DNA of 64,000 nt, from positions 248,001 to 312,000 of the forward strand of contig JAWNGF010000004.1 in the NCBI GenBank assembly GCA_037039685.1, read 5' to 3'. The notes beneath the pieces are model-generated. The model was not told the DNA's origin and ran no database searches. It worked only from the letters and a program-made list of their open reading frames with translations. The position numbers and the translations under genes were made by a program. The stretch comes from Ceratobasidium sp. AG-K. Lineage: Eukaryota > Basidiomycota > Agaricomycetes > Cantharellales > Ceratobasidiaceae. Numbering within the stretch: the first letter of the stretch is position 1; each line of letters begins with the position of its first letter. Shown here piece after piece: positions 11,901-22,111 of the stretch.

Positions 11901-12878
11901 TGGCTTTACGGACAAAACATAAAGACAAACCGTCCCAACAAGAAACTTGACAACAAGAAACACGGTCCCTTCAAGATCAAGAAAATCATATCAAGCCACG
12001 CCTACAAATTGGAGCTTCCAAAAACCATGAGAATACACCCCGTGTTCCACAGCGATCTTCTTAGTCCGTACAAAAAAGACGAGAACTTCCACAGAAACCA
12101 ACCCCGACTACCGCCGATCACAACAGAAGAAGGAGAGGAAGAATACGAAGTGGAGAAAATCGTAGACTGGAAGGAAACAAAGGACGGGTTGTTCTACAGG
12201 ATCAGATGGAAGGGTTATGATGAAAAAGAAGATACAGAACAACGGGCAGAGGATTTCGGCCACCTCGGAGTAATAATGAAGAAGTTCTTGAAGGATTTCC
12301 CAAACGCCCCTACACCGTCAAACTACAAGACAAGAAGTATTAAAGGGAGGGCGGAGAGGGACGACAACGCAACTTGCAGAACTTGCTCACTTTCCAACTC
12401 GCTCTACACACTCTACGCTTTAAATCTTTTTTGCCCTCTGCAATGCCTGCTGTCACCCGCTCCACCATTGCCAACAACCTCACCCGCGTCCTCGAAGGAC
12501 CTGCCTTTGCCACGGCAAGGATTCTTGACTCCGGAGCCGCCCTTTACGTCTTCAAGAGGTCACAACAAGGCTCTGGAAGAATGCACTTCAGGGCCTCGGA
12601 CGACATCCTCCACTCAGACCTGGGGGAATTCCAGTGGGTCGGGAAAAAATGGCCGACACGCATGCAGCTCCTACGGAAGGACATATTTGTCTGTCGGGGG
12701 TGCGCCGCATTCCAGGTCTCGGAAGTCGTTCTCCTCTCCACCCACATGCTCGGAGTGGTCAAATGGGGACAAGAAGGAGCGTACTCGAGCGAGTGGGTAC
12801 CAGGTTATGACGGAAGGCAGCCAACGCTCCGACCTAGATGGAACGATGCCTGGGACGCCAACTACGAAAAGGACCTGA
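8961..12878 (+). pseudogene. pol: pol: protease, reverse transcriptase, RNase H, integrase, chromodomain
   Basis: Lies in the -1 frame relative to the end of gag, with no stop just upstream, so it may be expressed by frameshifting. Domains in order: aspartic protease (LIDSGASRNF, about 9075), reverse transcriptase (MPFGLKNAPATFQRYM, then YIDDILIFSKD near 10000), RNase H (ETDASGVAMGS, about 10440), integrase zinc finger (HHDSP...GHQG...CEQC, about 11085-11210), integrase core with Asp, Asp (SDRGTTF) and Glu (TERINQW), and a chromodomain (about 12150-12310; VEKIVDWKETKDG...YRIRWKGYD). TGA codons at 9606-9608 and 10605-10607 break it; both fall where Arg would fit, so CGA-to-TGA change is likely. 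The open frame continues past the chromodomain to 12878, overlapping the next gene; that extension is probably fortuitous. Confidence 0.93.
12341..12361 (+). promoter_or_regulatory. Internal purine-rich tract after the chromodomain
   Basis: TAAAGGGAGGGCGGAGAGGG is almost all purine and sits at the end of the chromodomain coding region, just before the extra open frame. It resembles the true polypurine tract at 13237. It may be a second plus-strand start or a relic of an ancestral element whose 3' end lay here; this is inference. Confidence 0.35.
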
Positions 12879-13207
12879 GTGACTGGAGGATGGAGAGGGG
12901 CAGATACCAGAAGAAGAAGATCGAATGGGAACCCTACTGGTGGAAGAAGGAGGAGACTGACGTGTCGGCATGGAAGGAGGCAGAACCCGATGTGCGGCAG
13001 TGGGATGAGGAGTTTGTGGAGGCCCAGGAGAGGATTTTGGACTGGTCAAAGGCGGACTGGACAAAGGAGGAAACTTGGGAAGAGTGGGAGAAGTTCTCAG
13101 ACAAACCAGGAAATACCGTCTTCAATCCCATCGACCTGACCTTGGAGGACGGAGAGGGGTTGGAGGAATATATGCTGAAGAAGGAAAGGGACTGTGCAGT
13201 ACAGTAG
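12443..13207 (+). CDS. Extra open frame (254 aa) between pol and 3' LTR, unknown function
   Basis: Starts at ATG 12443 (MPAVTRSTIANN) and overlaps the tail of the pol frame in another frame. It is intact, unlike gag and pol. The first half is mixed, with FRASDDILHSDLGEFQWVG and VCRGCAAFQVSEVVLLS. The second half is strongly Trp/Glu/Lys-rich (DWRMERGRYQKKKIEW, WDEEFVEAQERILDW) and probably helical. There is no signal peptide, transmembrane span or furin-like site, so it is not an envelope gene. Position after integrase, before the polypurine tract, is where retrotransposons carry acquired genes. Not recognised; possibly a captured host gene or a nucleic-acid-binding accessory protein. Confidence 0.7.
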   Translation: MPAVTRSTIANNLTRVLEGPAFATARILDSGAALYVFKRSQQGSGRMHFRASDDILHSDLGEFQWVGKKWPTRMQLLRKDIFVCRGCAAFQVSEVVLLSTHMLGVVKWGQEGAYSSEWVPGYDGRQPTLRPRWNDAWDANYEKDLSDWRMERGRYQKKKIEWEPYWWKKEETDVSAWKEAEPDVRQWDEEFVEAQERILDWSKADWTKEETWEEWEKFSDKPGNTVFNPIDLTLEDGEGLEEYMLKKERDCAVQ

Positions 13208-13236
13208 GTCCGTTCAGGTCCCCCAAACGGACTCTT

Positions 13237-13249
13237 AAAGGGGGAGTAA
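13237..13249 (+). promoter_or_regulatory. Polypurine tract
   Basis: AAAGGGGGAGTAA directly abuts the 3' LTR at 13250, the required place for plus-strand primer of an LTR retrotransposon. Confidence 0.9.
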
Positions 13250-13705
13250 TGTCGTGAGCTAGCTCACTCCATCGGACTCGCCCATTGTCTCGCCTGCCTG
13301 TCTCCCTTCCTTCATGTTACGTTTCCGTTTCCGTTTGCTGCGTTGCCACCTTCTTGTGGTTTTCTGTTACATTGTGTAATGCGGCTGTGCTTTGTATGAG
13401 TCATGTCTGTTTATACAGCATGACTCACATGGACACTCCTGACTGGCTGTTATGTATGACTCGTGTGGCTGCACCTTGTATGACTCGGCCACTTTCTGAA
13501 TATATATAGAGGACCAACAAGCCTGGTAACCCCAGCTTGTTTTGTCTCGTCAAACATCCCCTTTGAGTGATACTTTGAACCACCCCTACCCTCAAGAGCC
13601 TACAGACACTTAAGTGTGTTGCGGTTCAAGAGGTCACTTAGGTCTTAGTGCCATCCACTCTCCATCGCGGCTTGTCTCATAGCCACTAAGAAGAAGCTTA
13701 CAACA
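13250..13705 (+). repeat. 3' LTR
   Basis: 456 bp, ends CTTACAACA, followed by the ACCCT target copy at 13706-13710. Differs from the 5' LTR only at CpG positions (CpG in one copy, TpG or CpA in the other). Confidence 0.97.
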
Positions 13706-13710
13706 ACCCT

Positions 13711-16124
13711 CTGGCCAAGAAACTTACCCATTGTCGCCCATATCGAGTGCTTTACTCAAGTTTTCAAAAGCAGCAAGACTATGCGGGTCGAGTCCAAGTG
13801 TTATGCAGCAACTCAGGTGTTTTGTGAGATGCAACACTAGCATTAGGCCATCCATTTTGATCTAAAACTATATAGGAAATGTTGTGGCGGGACTTGTGGG
13901 AGCACAGAACAAGTGTTGATGGTGATCACGTGGTGTAATTCAGTGACGGCCACTGCCCGGTCAATGCACCTTCACCCTGTGGATGTATCGGATACACCAC
14001 AGCGGCAATTCTATTGGATGGAATTGGAGCGTTTAGTGCCATCCTTTCTACATTTGCCCGACAAGATAACCTATTACACACGTGCCAGGTGTGTGCTTTC
14101 CTTTCCGAGAGCGCTGTGCTGTCTACACCTGCCCCGTGTTCCATCACAAGCTTGCTGGTGCAATTGTTGGCCCAATACTTCCACCTTGAGGCTCCCCCAA
14201 TCTGGCCTAGCTATCTGCCGTTCCCTAACATATGATCACTTTTCACAAGACATGATTGAAGTAAGTCCGTTGTTAGTTCTTCATCAAAATGGACAATATC
14301 TGACCCATTTTCACACTGCAGAAATTGAACCAAACTTATTTCCGCTCGAGGTGTTGGTTTGGCTACCTTGAGTGGATCCCCAACGTCAATCCCAAGGACC
14401 TTAAAGACTTTGAGGCCATGATTGGCAAAGAGTACTGCTCCGCATTGGCTACCCCTGTCCCCGTTGGTGTACTATCCCAAGGCAACCTACCACCGAGCCT
14501 CACAAACCATCTGTGGATTTCTTGGTCAACCCATACCCCTCTCCCATCTCGAAGCCACCAACTCCGTCCCACTCCAACTCGACGTCGCCCACATGGTCCA
14601 CGTGCCAGACACCGCCCTTGGCTGACCCTGCAAGGTCTCAGCGCCAAAGGATGTCCTCATTGAGCAGTTACCCGTTTACCTATGCCGCAACCATTGTGTG
14701 GTAGACTCCCGTCTTGCATTCGTTCTTGCGCGGTGCAGCGTCAGCTGGTCCCACCACCTTGTGCCGCCTTGTTGTCACCTTGCTACTGCAAGGTCACTCG
14801 GAGGGCTAAATTATTGGAAATAGCGTCAGACGATTTTGCGTGGCCGTTTCCGGGCGCTTGAAGTCAATGTAATCAATTATGGGTCATCAATAGTAATGGT
14901 CGCAAAGGATATGTTATGATTAGCCACGTGTGAACATCGGAGCTCCGAAGTAAGTTGAACCAGCTTGAAACTAGGACGAAGAAAAAAGAATTATAAAAAA
15001 CTACCATGCACATGTCGCTTTCTAAGGTCGCCGCGTTCATTACAAACACGCCGGAGCTGTCACGCCCGTACTCAATGGAGTCATAGCGCTGGTTGGCCCT
15101 GTAACACTCTCTGCACCGATGCGGAGAATACTTCTCAATACCAAATGGCTCAAGCGTGCATAGGAGTTGCTACACGTGTTTGTTGCCTAACAGCACCAAC
15201 TTGCTGGAATTTATAATTCCGGTTTTGTGGGTCAGCGGCGGGCAATATTGTTATTGACCAGTCTAAGCGCCCATGGGTCCTCGGCAAAAACCGTACGTGT
15301 TAGTTTGGGTTTGTTTGCATGAACTGGCCCCTATATACCTACAGCCCCGATTCGCAGTTTAGATTAGCATTTCAGTTTTTGCTCGGTGCGGATGGGCGGG
15401 TGGAGCTCAATCACGATTATATATGCTCTCTACTGTAAGCAAGCCGACGTGACGGCAACGAAGAGCGAAACATTCCAGATACGGAATGCACTCGCGATGA
15501 ATCACAACCAACGGTGGGACGTCGTTTGCCCCGGCTCGTCTCACGTGGCCAGCGCAGTAGCAAGGTCAGTGGCCCGGTGCGGGCCCCTGTGTTCTAGTCT
15601 CTCACCTCTGGTTTTATTTAGACAACCCTCGAGCACTGTGTTTTTATTATGTGGTGTTGTGTTTATCTGCCATCACGCTCTCTCATACCTTTTTGCCAGC
15701 TCTAGTCCCTATTTGTTGGTCTCTCGGATCCGCCTATCTTATCGTACATCTAATATTTCTGTCTCTATTTTGCCCTCTGTCTCGTTTTACCGGTCCCTCC
15801 ATGTATATTATGTGCTTGTCCTCGTAGTTTCTCATGGCGTACGGGACAGACGGCCAGACTACGACAAGCCCAGCAAACGACGGAGGGCAATCAACACGCA
15901 ACTTACGAGATGAATTACCCTGAAGGAGCAATGAGATGGCTGTGAGAGCGTAGGAAAACTGAAGGGTTGTAGGGCCGAAACAAGCACAGTGTGGCGCATT
16001 CACGGATAAGCATACAAACACGGCGGCAGAGACGCATGAGAGAACGAAAATAAGAGGAGGGGCGGGCAAAAAAGTATAAGGAAGGTGAAAGGGGAGAAAG
16101 GGCGAGAGGCTGAGCAAGATGGTG
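13711..16124. other. Right interior of the Harbinger element, no recognised gene
   Basis: Sequence between the retrotransposon and the right inverted repeat. A plus-strand stretch around 13910-14700 has coding-like pieces in shifting frames (for example FLGQPIPLSHLEATNSVPLQ near 14520) but no splice path and no family match; it may be decayed transposon cargo. The long open frame at 15386-15913 is low-complexity and judged spurious. Confidence 0.5.
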
Positions 16125-16376
16125 GAGTTAAGTCGATACGAACGAACAATGATAGCGAGGAGATGACTTGGTCGTCGGCACGACATTGTGTGTTATATGC
16201 ACCGAGGCCATGCGTCACCCGGGACACCCCCAGTTATCCATTGATCGGCTCCAAGGCACATGACTGTCAGGGATGTGCCGACTAACGAGTCACAACCTAG
16301 TAAAACGCACTAAATCGATCATTTTATCTTGTTGATACGTTTACGATTTCTTGCTCTGCGAAAATTGAGCAGCCCC
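16125..16376 (-). repeat. Right terminal inverted repeat of the Harbinger element
   Basis: Inverted copy of 1797-2048, same length (252 bp). The outer end is GAGCAGCCCC followed by the AAT target copy (16377-16379). Confidence 0.93.
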
Positions 16377-16379
16377 AAT

Positions 16380-16598
16380 GGCCTTGAATAGTGCTTGGCC
16401 ATGGATGTGAGGCTGCGGGCGTTGGTACTAATTTGTAGCCTGATGGACGACTTACGATGACTGGAGTGAGCTTGATTCGATCACTCTCGAGATCTTTCAC
16501 CGGGAAACAAAAGTTGACATCATATCATACGGTTTGGTCAGATCAGGCAAAACAAGCTCCGGTTTAGGAGGTGGAGTATAGTTATTTACACATGACAT
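16380..16598 (-). pseudogene. GNAT acetyltransferase copy 2, 5' part with a frameshift
   Basis: First exon (16598-16456) and start of the second exon of the copy split by the Harbinger insertion. It aligns with exon 1 of copy 1 (NNYTPPPKPELVLPDLTKPY against NNYASPPKPKIVLPDPTKPY). After TKPYD a 5-nt insertion (near 16530) shifts the frame to a stop, so the gene is dead independently of the transposon. The splice donor (GTAAG at 16455) is conserved. Exon 2 sequence runs to 16380, next to the AAT target copy. Confidence 0.85.
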
Positions 16599-18438
16599 TG
16601 CCGTCGACCGACGAGTTCGAGGGGCACAGGATATGGAAGCAATGTTACAGATTCGTTGCTGGCTCGGCTCGATTCCAGATCACGTGGATCCGCCGGTTTG
16701 CTTATCCCATGAGGTCCAGACGCATACGAGAGGATTCAAACGCCGCGGGCGTTGGCAGTGCGGTGCCGGGTCCTGTCATTTGATTGTCTCGCCTGCCAAA
16801 GCTTGGCAGAAACCTGACATGGCCGCCAGTGCGGGGAGGGGTAGTATGTCGCCGGATAAGCGCTGGGTGACGGGAATATGATCGTGGCGGTGAGATTTGC
16901 GGGACTGCTAGCGCTAGCAATGCTTTACAGCGGGCAATTGCAGGAGGGATACTCGGGAGGATTGGGCGATCTGGCTGATAACATGTGTTCAATTCCGCCC
17001 CACGTGGATCTGTTCGTTCAACTCACACGACCGAAACAGAATGTCTGATGGAAATACATAATGTATTCTGAGCGCTCAGGCGATAGGAAACCCGAGCGTT
17101 CCGGCCCGGCCATTAAAGCCAACAAACACCCCGAATAGCCCTTGTCCAACAAGTAGGACTGTATATCTTGGCGCTCCCACGGGCCTGAGTCATCAAACGC
17201 AATGTTTCGCTGGGAATGGGCCATATGCACACCGATCCCGGCAGAATACAATTTAAGTTTTAATAGGTTGGTGCGGCGAGTGTGGATTCGTAACCGATAC
17301 AATTCCGGCATTAATCGAAGGACTTCGATGCCATATGTGTATGCTTAAACCCAGTAGAGCAAAAGAAAAAAAGACCCACGACGCATGGGGCAGCACATCT
17401 TGCGCCGAGGTCCAACTTGTTTAATCGTCCAGGCACAAAGTGCTCACAAATGTATCCGCCAGGTCCAGAACAGTTCTGATGGCACTGGACTCTATTAAAT
17501 TGGCAACAGTACGTAACCGACTTGGCATCTCGTCGCGTTTTCATTGGACGCGATACGTCATTTGGCCGAGTAGCGCGTTGATTGGATTTACACACAAACA
17601 CCATGTGGACATTTCATCCCCCATGTAAAATTTGCGAGTAGAGTGTATAGCCTCTCTTTTTGGTGTAAAGTACAGTATCGTAGCGACCATCGTGCGAATT
17701 CATGCCGATAATTCCCGGACCGGTTAGTCTTTGCGTTGTTTGCTTAGCAACCGGTCATAAACGGACAGAGAGAAACACCGCGCCTAACAACATGCCCGAA
17801 CGAAGCGCTCACCACCCTGGACGAAAGACTACGCTCCCTGAGAAAAGGGTAATAAACTCCCAGGAAGACACACCGCCTCGGACCGCATCAGCCGACCGCC
17901 GGCAAGCGATCACGTGCGTAACTTTGACTCGCCCACGCGTGACGATCATGGATTCGCATCAGACAAGACAAGCTCGGCGGATCCAATCGTGGAACAAAGT
18001 CAAATCGCGCCGCCCAGGACGTCCACGAAATGCATCTTGGCGCAACGACGACGACAATGGCGATGACAATGGTCTGCAGCAAGGACGATGCTCGCTCCAA
18101 CACACGAGGCCTGTCGAGCAACGATCGAGCGATCGGAACTGCCCTTTGTGGATAGAGTGGGGTTGGCGACAGGAATTGAATTGGGCGCTTAGGTTGGGTG
18201 ATGGCCGAACCGCCAAGCCTACACAGCCCGCAATGGACTCGACCTCTACGGCAGTGTACTCGACATGAAAGACAGATTGGACACTATCTGCTCCGTCGCC
18301 GACAAATAGGCTGGCGGGGATATGCCAGGTCCAGGCACTGCCACTGTCAAATGAGTGATCGACGTCGACATGGGCTTGGCAATCTTGGCGGTTGTATATA
18401 ACAATTCGGGTGAATTGGGTTGTCGTTATCTCCCCGTC
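16599..18438. other. Intergenic, no supported gene
   Basis: About 1.8 kb. The first 100 bp retain faint similarity to the region upstream of GNAT copy 1. Several open frames of 70-190 codons occur on both strands but have biased composition, overlap each other and lack splice support. A TATA-like TGTATATAAC near 18393 may belong to the chitin deacetylase promoter. Confidence 0.5.
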
Positions 18439-19750
18439 ATGTTGGTGTTTGCTGCCTTGTGTGCTACCTTGTCTGCCCTTCCCGCGAGTGCCCTACCTGG
18501 CGTCTGGCATCGCGACACTCGGGACGAGCACCCTGTGCACAAGCTCTTTCCCCGTCAGACTTCATTCCCTACGGTTGGTTCTGCTGGTAAGTAATTACTT
18601 TTCGGGATTAATCTTTGCTGACGTTGCGCAGAGTGGACCGCCAAATACCCCGCTGGTGCCTTGACTGTTGCGAATACCCCCAAGGCGTGGCTAGACGCGC
18701 TCAAAGCCGCCGAAGACGCTGGCAAGATCCCCAACGTGCCGCGTAGCGCAGTTGGTGGAACGTACACCTCTGCCAATGGCACCAGACTCGACCCTGCTGG
18801 GGCCTTTGTCTGCTCTAGCGCCGCCCAATGCCGAGGCGACGACCAGGTGTACGACGTGCCGGATGGCGTCGTTGCCATCTCTTTCGACGACGGTCCTCTG
18901 CCCGCCAGTCGCGAGCTGTACAAGTTTTTGAGGGAGCAGAAGCAGTCGGTCACCCACTTCTTCATTGGTAAGTGACTAGTAATTAGTCCCTGACTTTTGC
19001 TCATATTATGTAGGCGCAAACATCCTCGAAAACCCGCAAATCTTCCTCGAGGCTTTCAACGATGTCAATGACGACATGGCCGTTCACACCTGGTCTCACC
19101 CCGAGATGCCTACCCTCTCCAACGAGCTTGTTCTTGCTGAACTCGGCTGGACGATGCAAATCATCCACGACTCGACCGGCGGTCGTCTTCCCCGGTACTG
19201 GCGCCCATCCTACGGTGCTTCCGACAACCGTGTCCGTGCCATTGCCCGTGAGATTTTCGGCCTCACCACCGTCATCTGGAACGCCGATACCGACGATTGG
19301 GATATCGGCAAGACTCAGACCAGGACCGGTGCCAGGAAGGTCCTGACCGATGCCTATGCTGGACCCAAGTCCCCCGGCTTGAACATTCTCGAGCACGAGC
19401 TCAACAAGGACTGTGTCGACATTTTCATCGAGACCTACCCGATGATCAAGGAAAACGGATGGGAGCCCAAATCCATCCCTGATGCGCTTGGCCAGGCGTG
19501 GTACCTCAACGCCGTCAACAACATCAGCCCCGTCACCGAGCGTCTCGTCTATGGTGGCCCCAACGGCACAGTCCAAGCCGGCTCTGGAGGCTCAGGCGGT
19601 TCGTCCGCCTCTGCTAGCTCAACTAACACTGCCGGTACGACAAACCCGACGACCCCTACCACCGGGTCCAACGCCGGCAACGGCGCACTCGGCCTCTCGG
19701 CCGGCGGATGGAGTCTCGCAGCACTCGTAGCAGCCCTCGCGTTGATCTAA
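18439..19750 (+). CDS. Chitin deacetylase (polysaccharide deacetylase, CE4), GPI-anchored
   Basis: Removes acetyl groups from cell-wall chitin to give chitosan (EC 3.5.1.41). Three exons (18439-18586, 18632-18967, 19014-19750) splice in phase to 406 aa. An N-terminal signal peptide (LVFAALCATLSALPASALPG) sends it to the secretory pathway. NodB/CE4 motifs: AISFDDGPLPAS with the catalytic Asp and metal Asp, MAVHTWSHPEM with the metal His pair, RYWRPSYGASDNRVRAIA, and WNADTDDW. The C-terminus is a Ser/Thr/Gly-rich stretch followed by a hydrophobic end (SLAALVAALALI), the usual pattern for a GPI-anchor signal. All motif residues are present, so the enzyme should be active at the plasma membrane or wall. 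Confidence 0.95.
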
Positions 19751-20582
19751 AAACAATCTATAGACACTACATCTGACTTTTTTCTTTTTTTCCTTGGACT
19801 TGTTGTGGTGACACTCTCTACGTTGACGCTCCCTGACGTGGTTATGAACGCACTAGCGTGTAATTTTACGTCGTGGTTATAATGGACACTTGTGCAGTTG
19901 TTTTTTTAATAACAGTTTATTCCCGACGTCGTGTTTTCCATTGGGGTGATTGTTGTGGGCTGGGCATTGTTCGGCTTGGTCGCCGTTGATAGCCCTTGCC
20001 AAGCCTTTGTTGGGCGTAAAGTTTTCTATTCAGACCCTGAGGCCTCGGATGGGCCGATTTGGCCGGGCGGCGGCCGCCCACCGACGCATTTCCGAATCGA
20101 GCATATTAGAAACGCCCCAGGTCGCGCCAATGGTGCCTTCCAACCAAAATTACTGCAATCCTCATTGTGTATTTCGCTAGGTACACTTGGAAGTACAGCA
20201 CGATCAGAAGGCAGGCACGGCGATTCCACGTGATTCGTCTTCGTCGGCGCTTGCTGGGGTTTGTCCCTCGGTTAGCTCCACTGTTAGCCCTTGGCTCGTT
20301 CGTGGACTGGGGTTGCATCGCTTTGATGGGTTCCGAGTCTCGTCCTATCATCGTGTTTCTTGGGTCTGCATGGCTGTGTTGCGGTTTGGGTATCTTCGGT
20401 CTGAGCGAAATCCGCAAGTGCATGCATCGTTGCGACGTTGGTGGATGGCAACTCTGTCAAGAAATCTGGAATCTCACTTTCACCACTTGTAGAACAACTG
20501 CTTATGATATCTAGTAACCGTAATGCGTAGGTTAAAATCACTGAAGATCAATCCGACTAATCATCCATCGAATTTCGCAATC
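19751..20582. other. Intergenic, no supported gene
   Basis: 3' flank of the chitin deacetylase, including a T-rich stretch just after its stop. Overlapping open frames at 19931-20540 on both strands show no family resemblance. Confidence 0.5.
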
Positions 20583-21625
20583 TCACGTTATGGATCCTCC
20601 AAACTGAATCGGATCCCTCACAGCTCGCATCCCGCTCTCTTCGCACCACTCGGGAAACTCTTGACTCTCGCCCACGTCCATCCACTCTTTCTCGATTTCT
20701 GCCCTCCGTCTAGCTTGATCTCGCTCAAAGCTCTCGGTTACACCCCCAAGTGGAGCGAGCACACCGCCTATTGTGCGAATCATATTCTCCCTCATCGCTC
20801 GCCAGTCATCCTTCGAGCCGTCTTTTATGAGTCCCAGCGGGATCGTACCCGCCAGTTCAGTTGCGCGCAGTCGGAACGCTTCGATCTTGTCTTGTGCAAC
20901 CGTGATGAGTGCGTTCTCGAGGTGGGGAAAGAGTTTATTAAAGTACCCGGCTACCAGCTTGAGTAGGTCGATCCGTGACGGCGTTGTGTCTGAATTTTGA
21001 TCTTCTGGACCCTCATTCAACGCTGTGGTAGAAGCAGTATTAGTATCTAGGCACCACTCTAGGATACTCACGAGAGCGCATCACTCGCATCTAAAGACCA
21101 ATCATATTGGCGTGCGACGCCAGGCGATCCATAATCGGCGCCAGTTCTTTGCATCAATGAACATCACCAGCCTTTCCTATCGAAGTACTTAATGCTGGAT
21201 AGAAACAGTCATGTATACATACCGTCAAAGACGAGGAGTGCCCAAAGTTCATCGTTGGACATGTCTTCCAAGCTGTCAAGGGTAACGTCACTCCAGACCT
21301 CGGTTGCCTCGCTCGCTGCCAGTGAGATGACCAGGTGAGTGCTCTTGTGGCGAGACAAGTATTCTAACCCACTTTTAGATATGATCCGGAAAACCCGCTC
21401 TGATATTTTGCCTTTATTAAGTGCTGGAACAGCATCGGTACAAAGAGCGATCGGCCACGAACTTTGGATGGCCATAAGCTTGATTTCTTGTTCCAGTCCA
21501 TTATTTGTTGGAGGTGCATCTGAACTGGAAGAGTATTGGCATGTAGACGGCTGATCAAAAAGGGTAATTACCTACCTGTAGCACCTCCAGTAAGGGATGT
21601 AAGCCTTTGATAAGGGTGCCTCAAT
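20583..21625 (-). CDS. Unrecognised multi-exon protein
   Basis: Two coding-like blocks on the minus strand. The 3' block (about 21022-20583) encodes a helical stretch, RIDLLKLVAGYFNKLFPHLE, then LAGTIPLGLIKDGSKDDW and a charged end (ERDQARRRAEIEKEW). The 5' block (about 21530-21209) contains SSWPIALCTDAVPALNKGKI and SDVTLDSLEDMSNDELWALL, and can be joined to a short upstream exon ending SLTGGAT. Exon boundaries between about 21200 and 21030 are not resolved. No family recognised. Confidence is moderate that a gene exists and low for its exact limits. Confidence 0.5.
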
Positions 21626-22111
21626 ATTGAACCTGCTATGTTGAACCCGCTATATTGAGAGTGACATATGAGCTCTGCAGGTAACATTATTGCCCTCATT
21701 GTATGCCGTTTAGCGCATTGCATCCGTGTACAAACTCGAACTTCCGGGCGATAAATCCGGGAATCCTGGAATTGGTCTAACGAATTCCAGTAAGTACTTG
21801 ATTAAGCATTTGTGATAAAACAGTGCCTACGATGAGGCATACACTACGCCTTAGTAACACAACTATGCGGACAAAATCTTCGTTGAGCGGCCCATGTTGA
21901 AACAGTGGCCTTTATCCTGCCCCAGTGCGCGTGAATAAGAACAGGAGCGGCGATGCCGAATGAGCCACGAGGAAAATAGGTGTTAAGCCGGTCCCGATGA
22001 GAGTGTCCGTGGACTGACCGCAATGTTTGTTGATGAAATGAAGCTCGAAATAGACTTGCGATTGATTATGAGGTGCTCTAACAACTGAGGCAACGAGCCC
22101 GACAGTGCGAG
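21626..22111. other. Intergenic, no supported gene
   Basis: About 490 bp, AT-rich, with no family resemblance on either strand. Confidence 0.5.

Larger units (their letters stand above)
6484..13705 (+). mobile_element. Ty3/gypsy chromodomain (Tf1/sushi-like) LTR retrotransposon, full length
   Basis: Two 456-bp LTRs (6484-6939 and 13250-13705), each TG...CA, flanked by the target duplication ACCCT (6479-6483 and 13706-13710). A polypurine tract precedes the 3' LTR. The order gag, protease, reverse transcriptase, RNase H, integrase, chromodomain defines a Ty3/gypsy chromovirus. The primer-binding segment is complementary to the LTR itself, as in Tf1/sushi elements. A further open frame lies between integrase and the 3' LTR. 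One frameshift and three TGA codons disable gag-pol. The copy is complete but not self-sufficient; LTR divergence of 9/456 indicates a fairly recent insertion. Confidence 0.96.
1797..16376. mobile_element. PIF/Harbinger DNA transposon carrying a nested LTR retrotransposon
   Basis: Ends are 252-bp inverted repeats starting GGGGCCGCTC on the left and GGGGCTGCTC on the right when read inward. AAT is duplicated at 1794-1796 and 16377-16379. Removing the element rejoins the GNAT gene in line with its intact paralogue, which fixes the boundaries to the base. It carries the two genes expected of PIF/Harbinger: a DDE transposase (2494-3986) and a MYB/SANT protein (4229-6245), converging tail to tail. 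Without the nested retrotransposon the element is about 7.35 kb. The family normally duplicates TWA; AAT departs from that. An untouched stretch of about 2.4 kb (13711-16124) has no recognised gene. Confidence 0.92.

Noticed and set aside
12310..12878. Extension of pol beyond the chromodomain
   Set aside because: Low-complexity translation and full overlap with an intact frame that looks more protein-like; treated as fortuitous.
12443..13207. Envelope gene of an endogenous retrovirus
   Set aside because: No signal peptide, transmembrane span or cleavage site in the extra frame.
13913..14371. Possible gene in the right interior of the Harbinger element
   Set aside because: Coding-like pieces fall in changing frames, with no consistent splice path or homologue recognised.
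15386..15913. 175-codon open frame inside the Harbinger element
   Set aside because: Composition is Ser/Leu-rich without domains, no splice signals, and it overlaps other frames in a T-rich stretch; most likely chance.
17702..18268. 188-codon open frame upstream of the chitin deacetylase
   Set aside because: Arg/Pro/Thr-rich composition with comparable frames on the other strand; no family or splice support.
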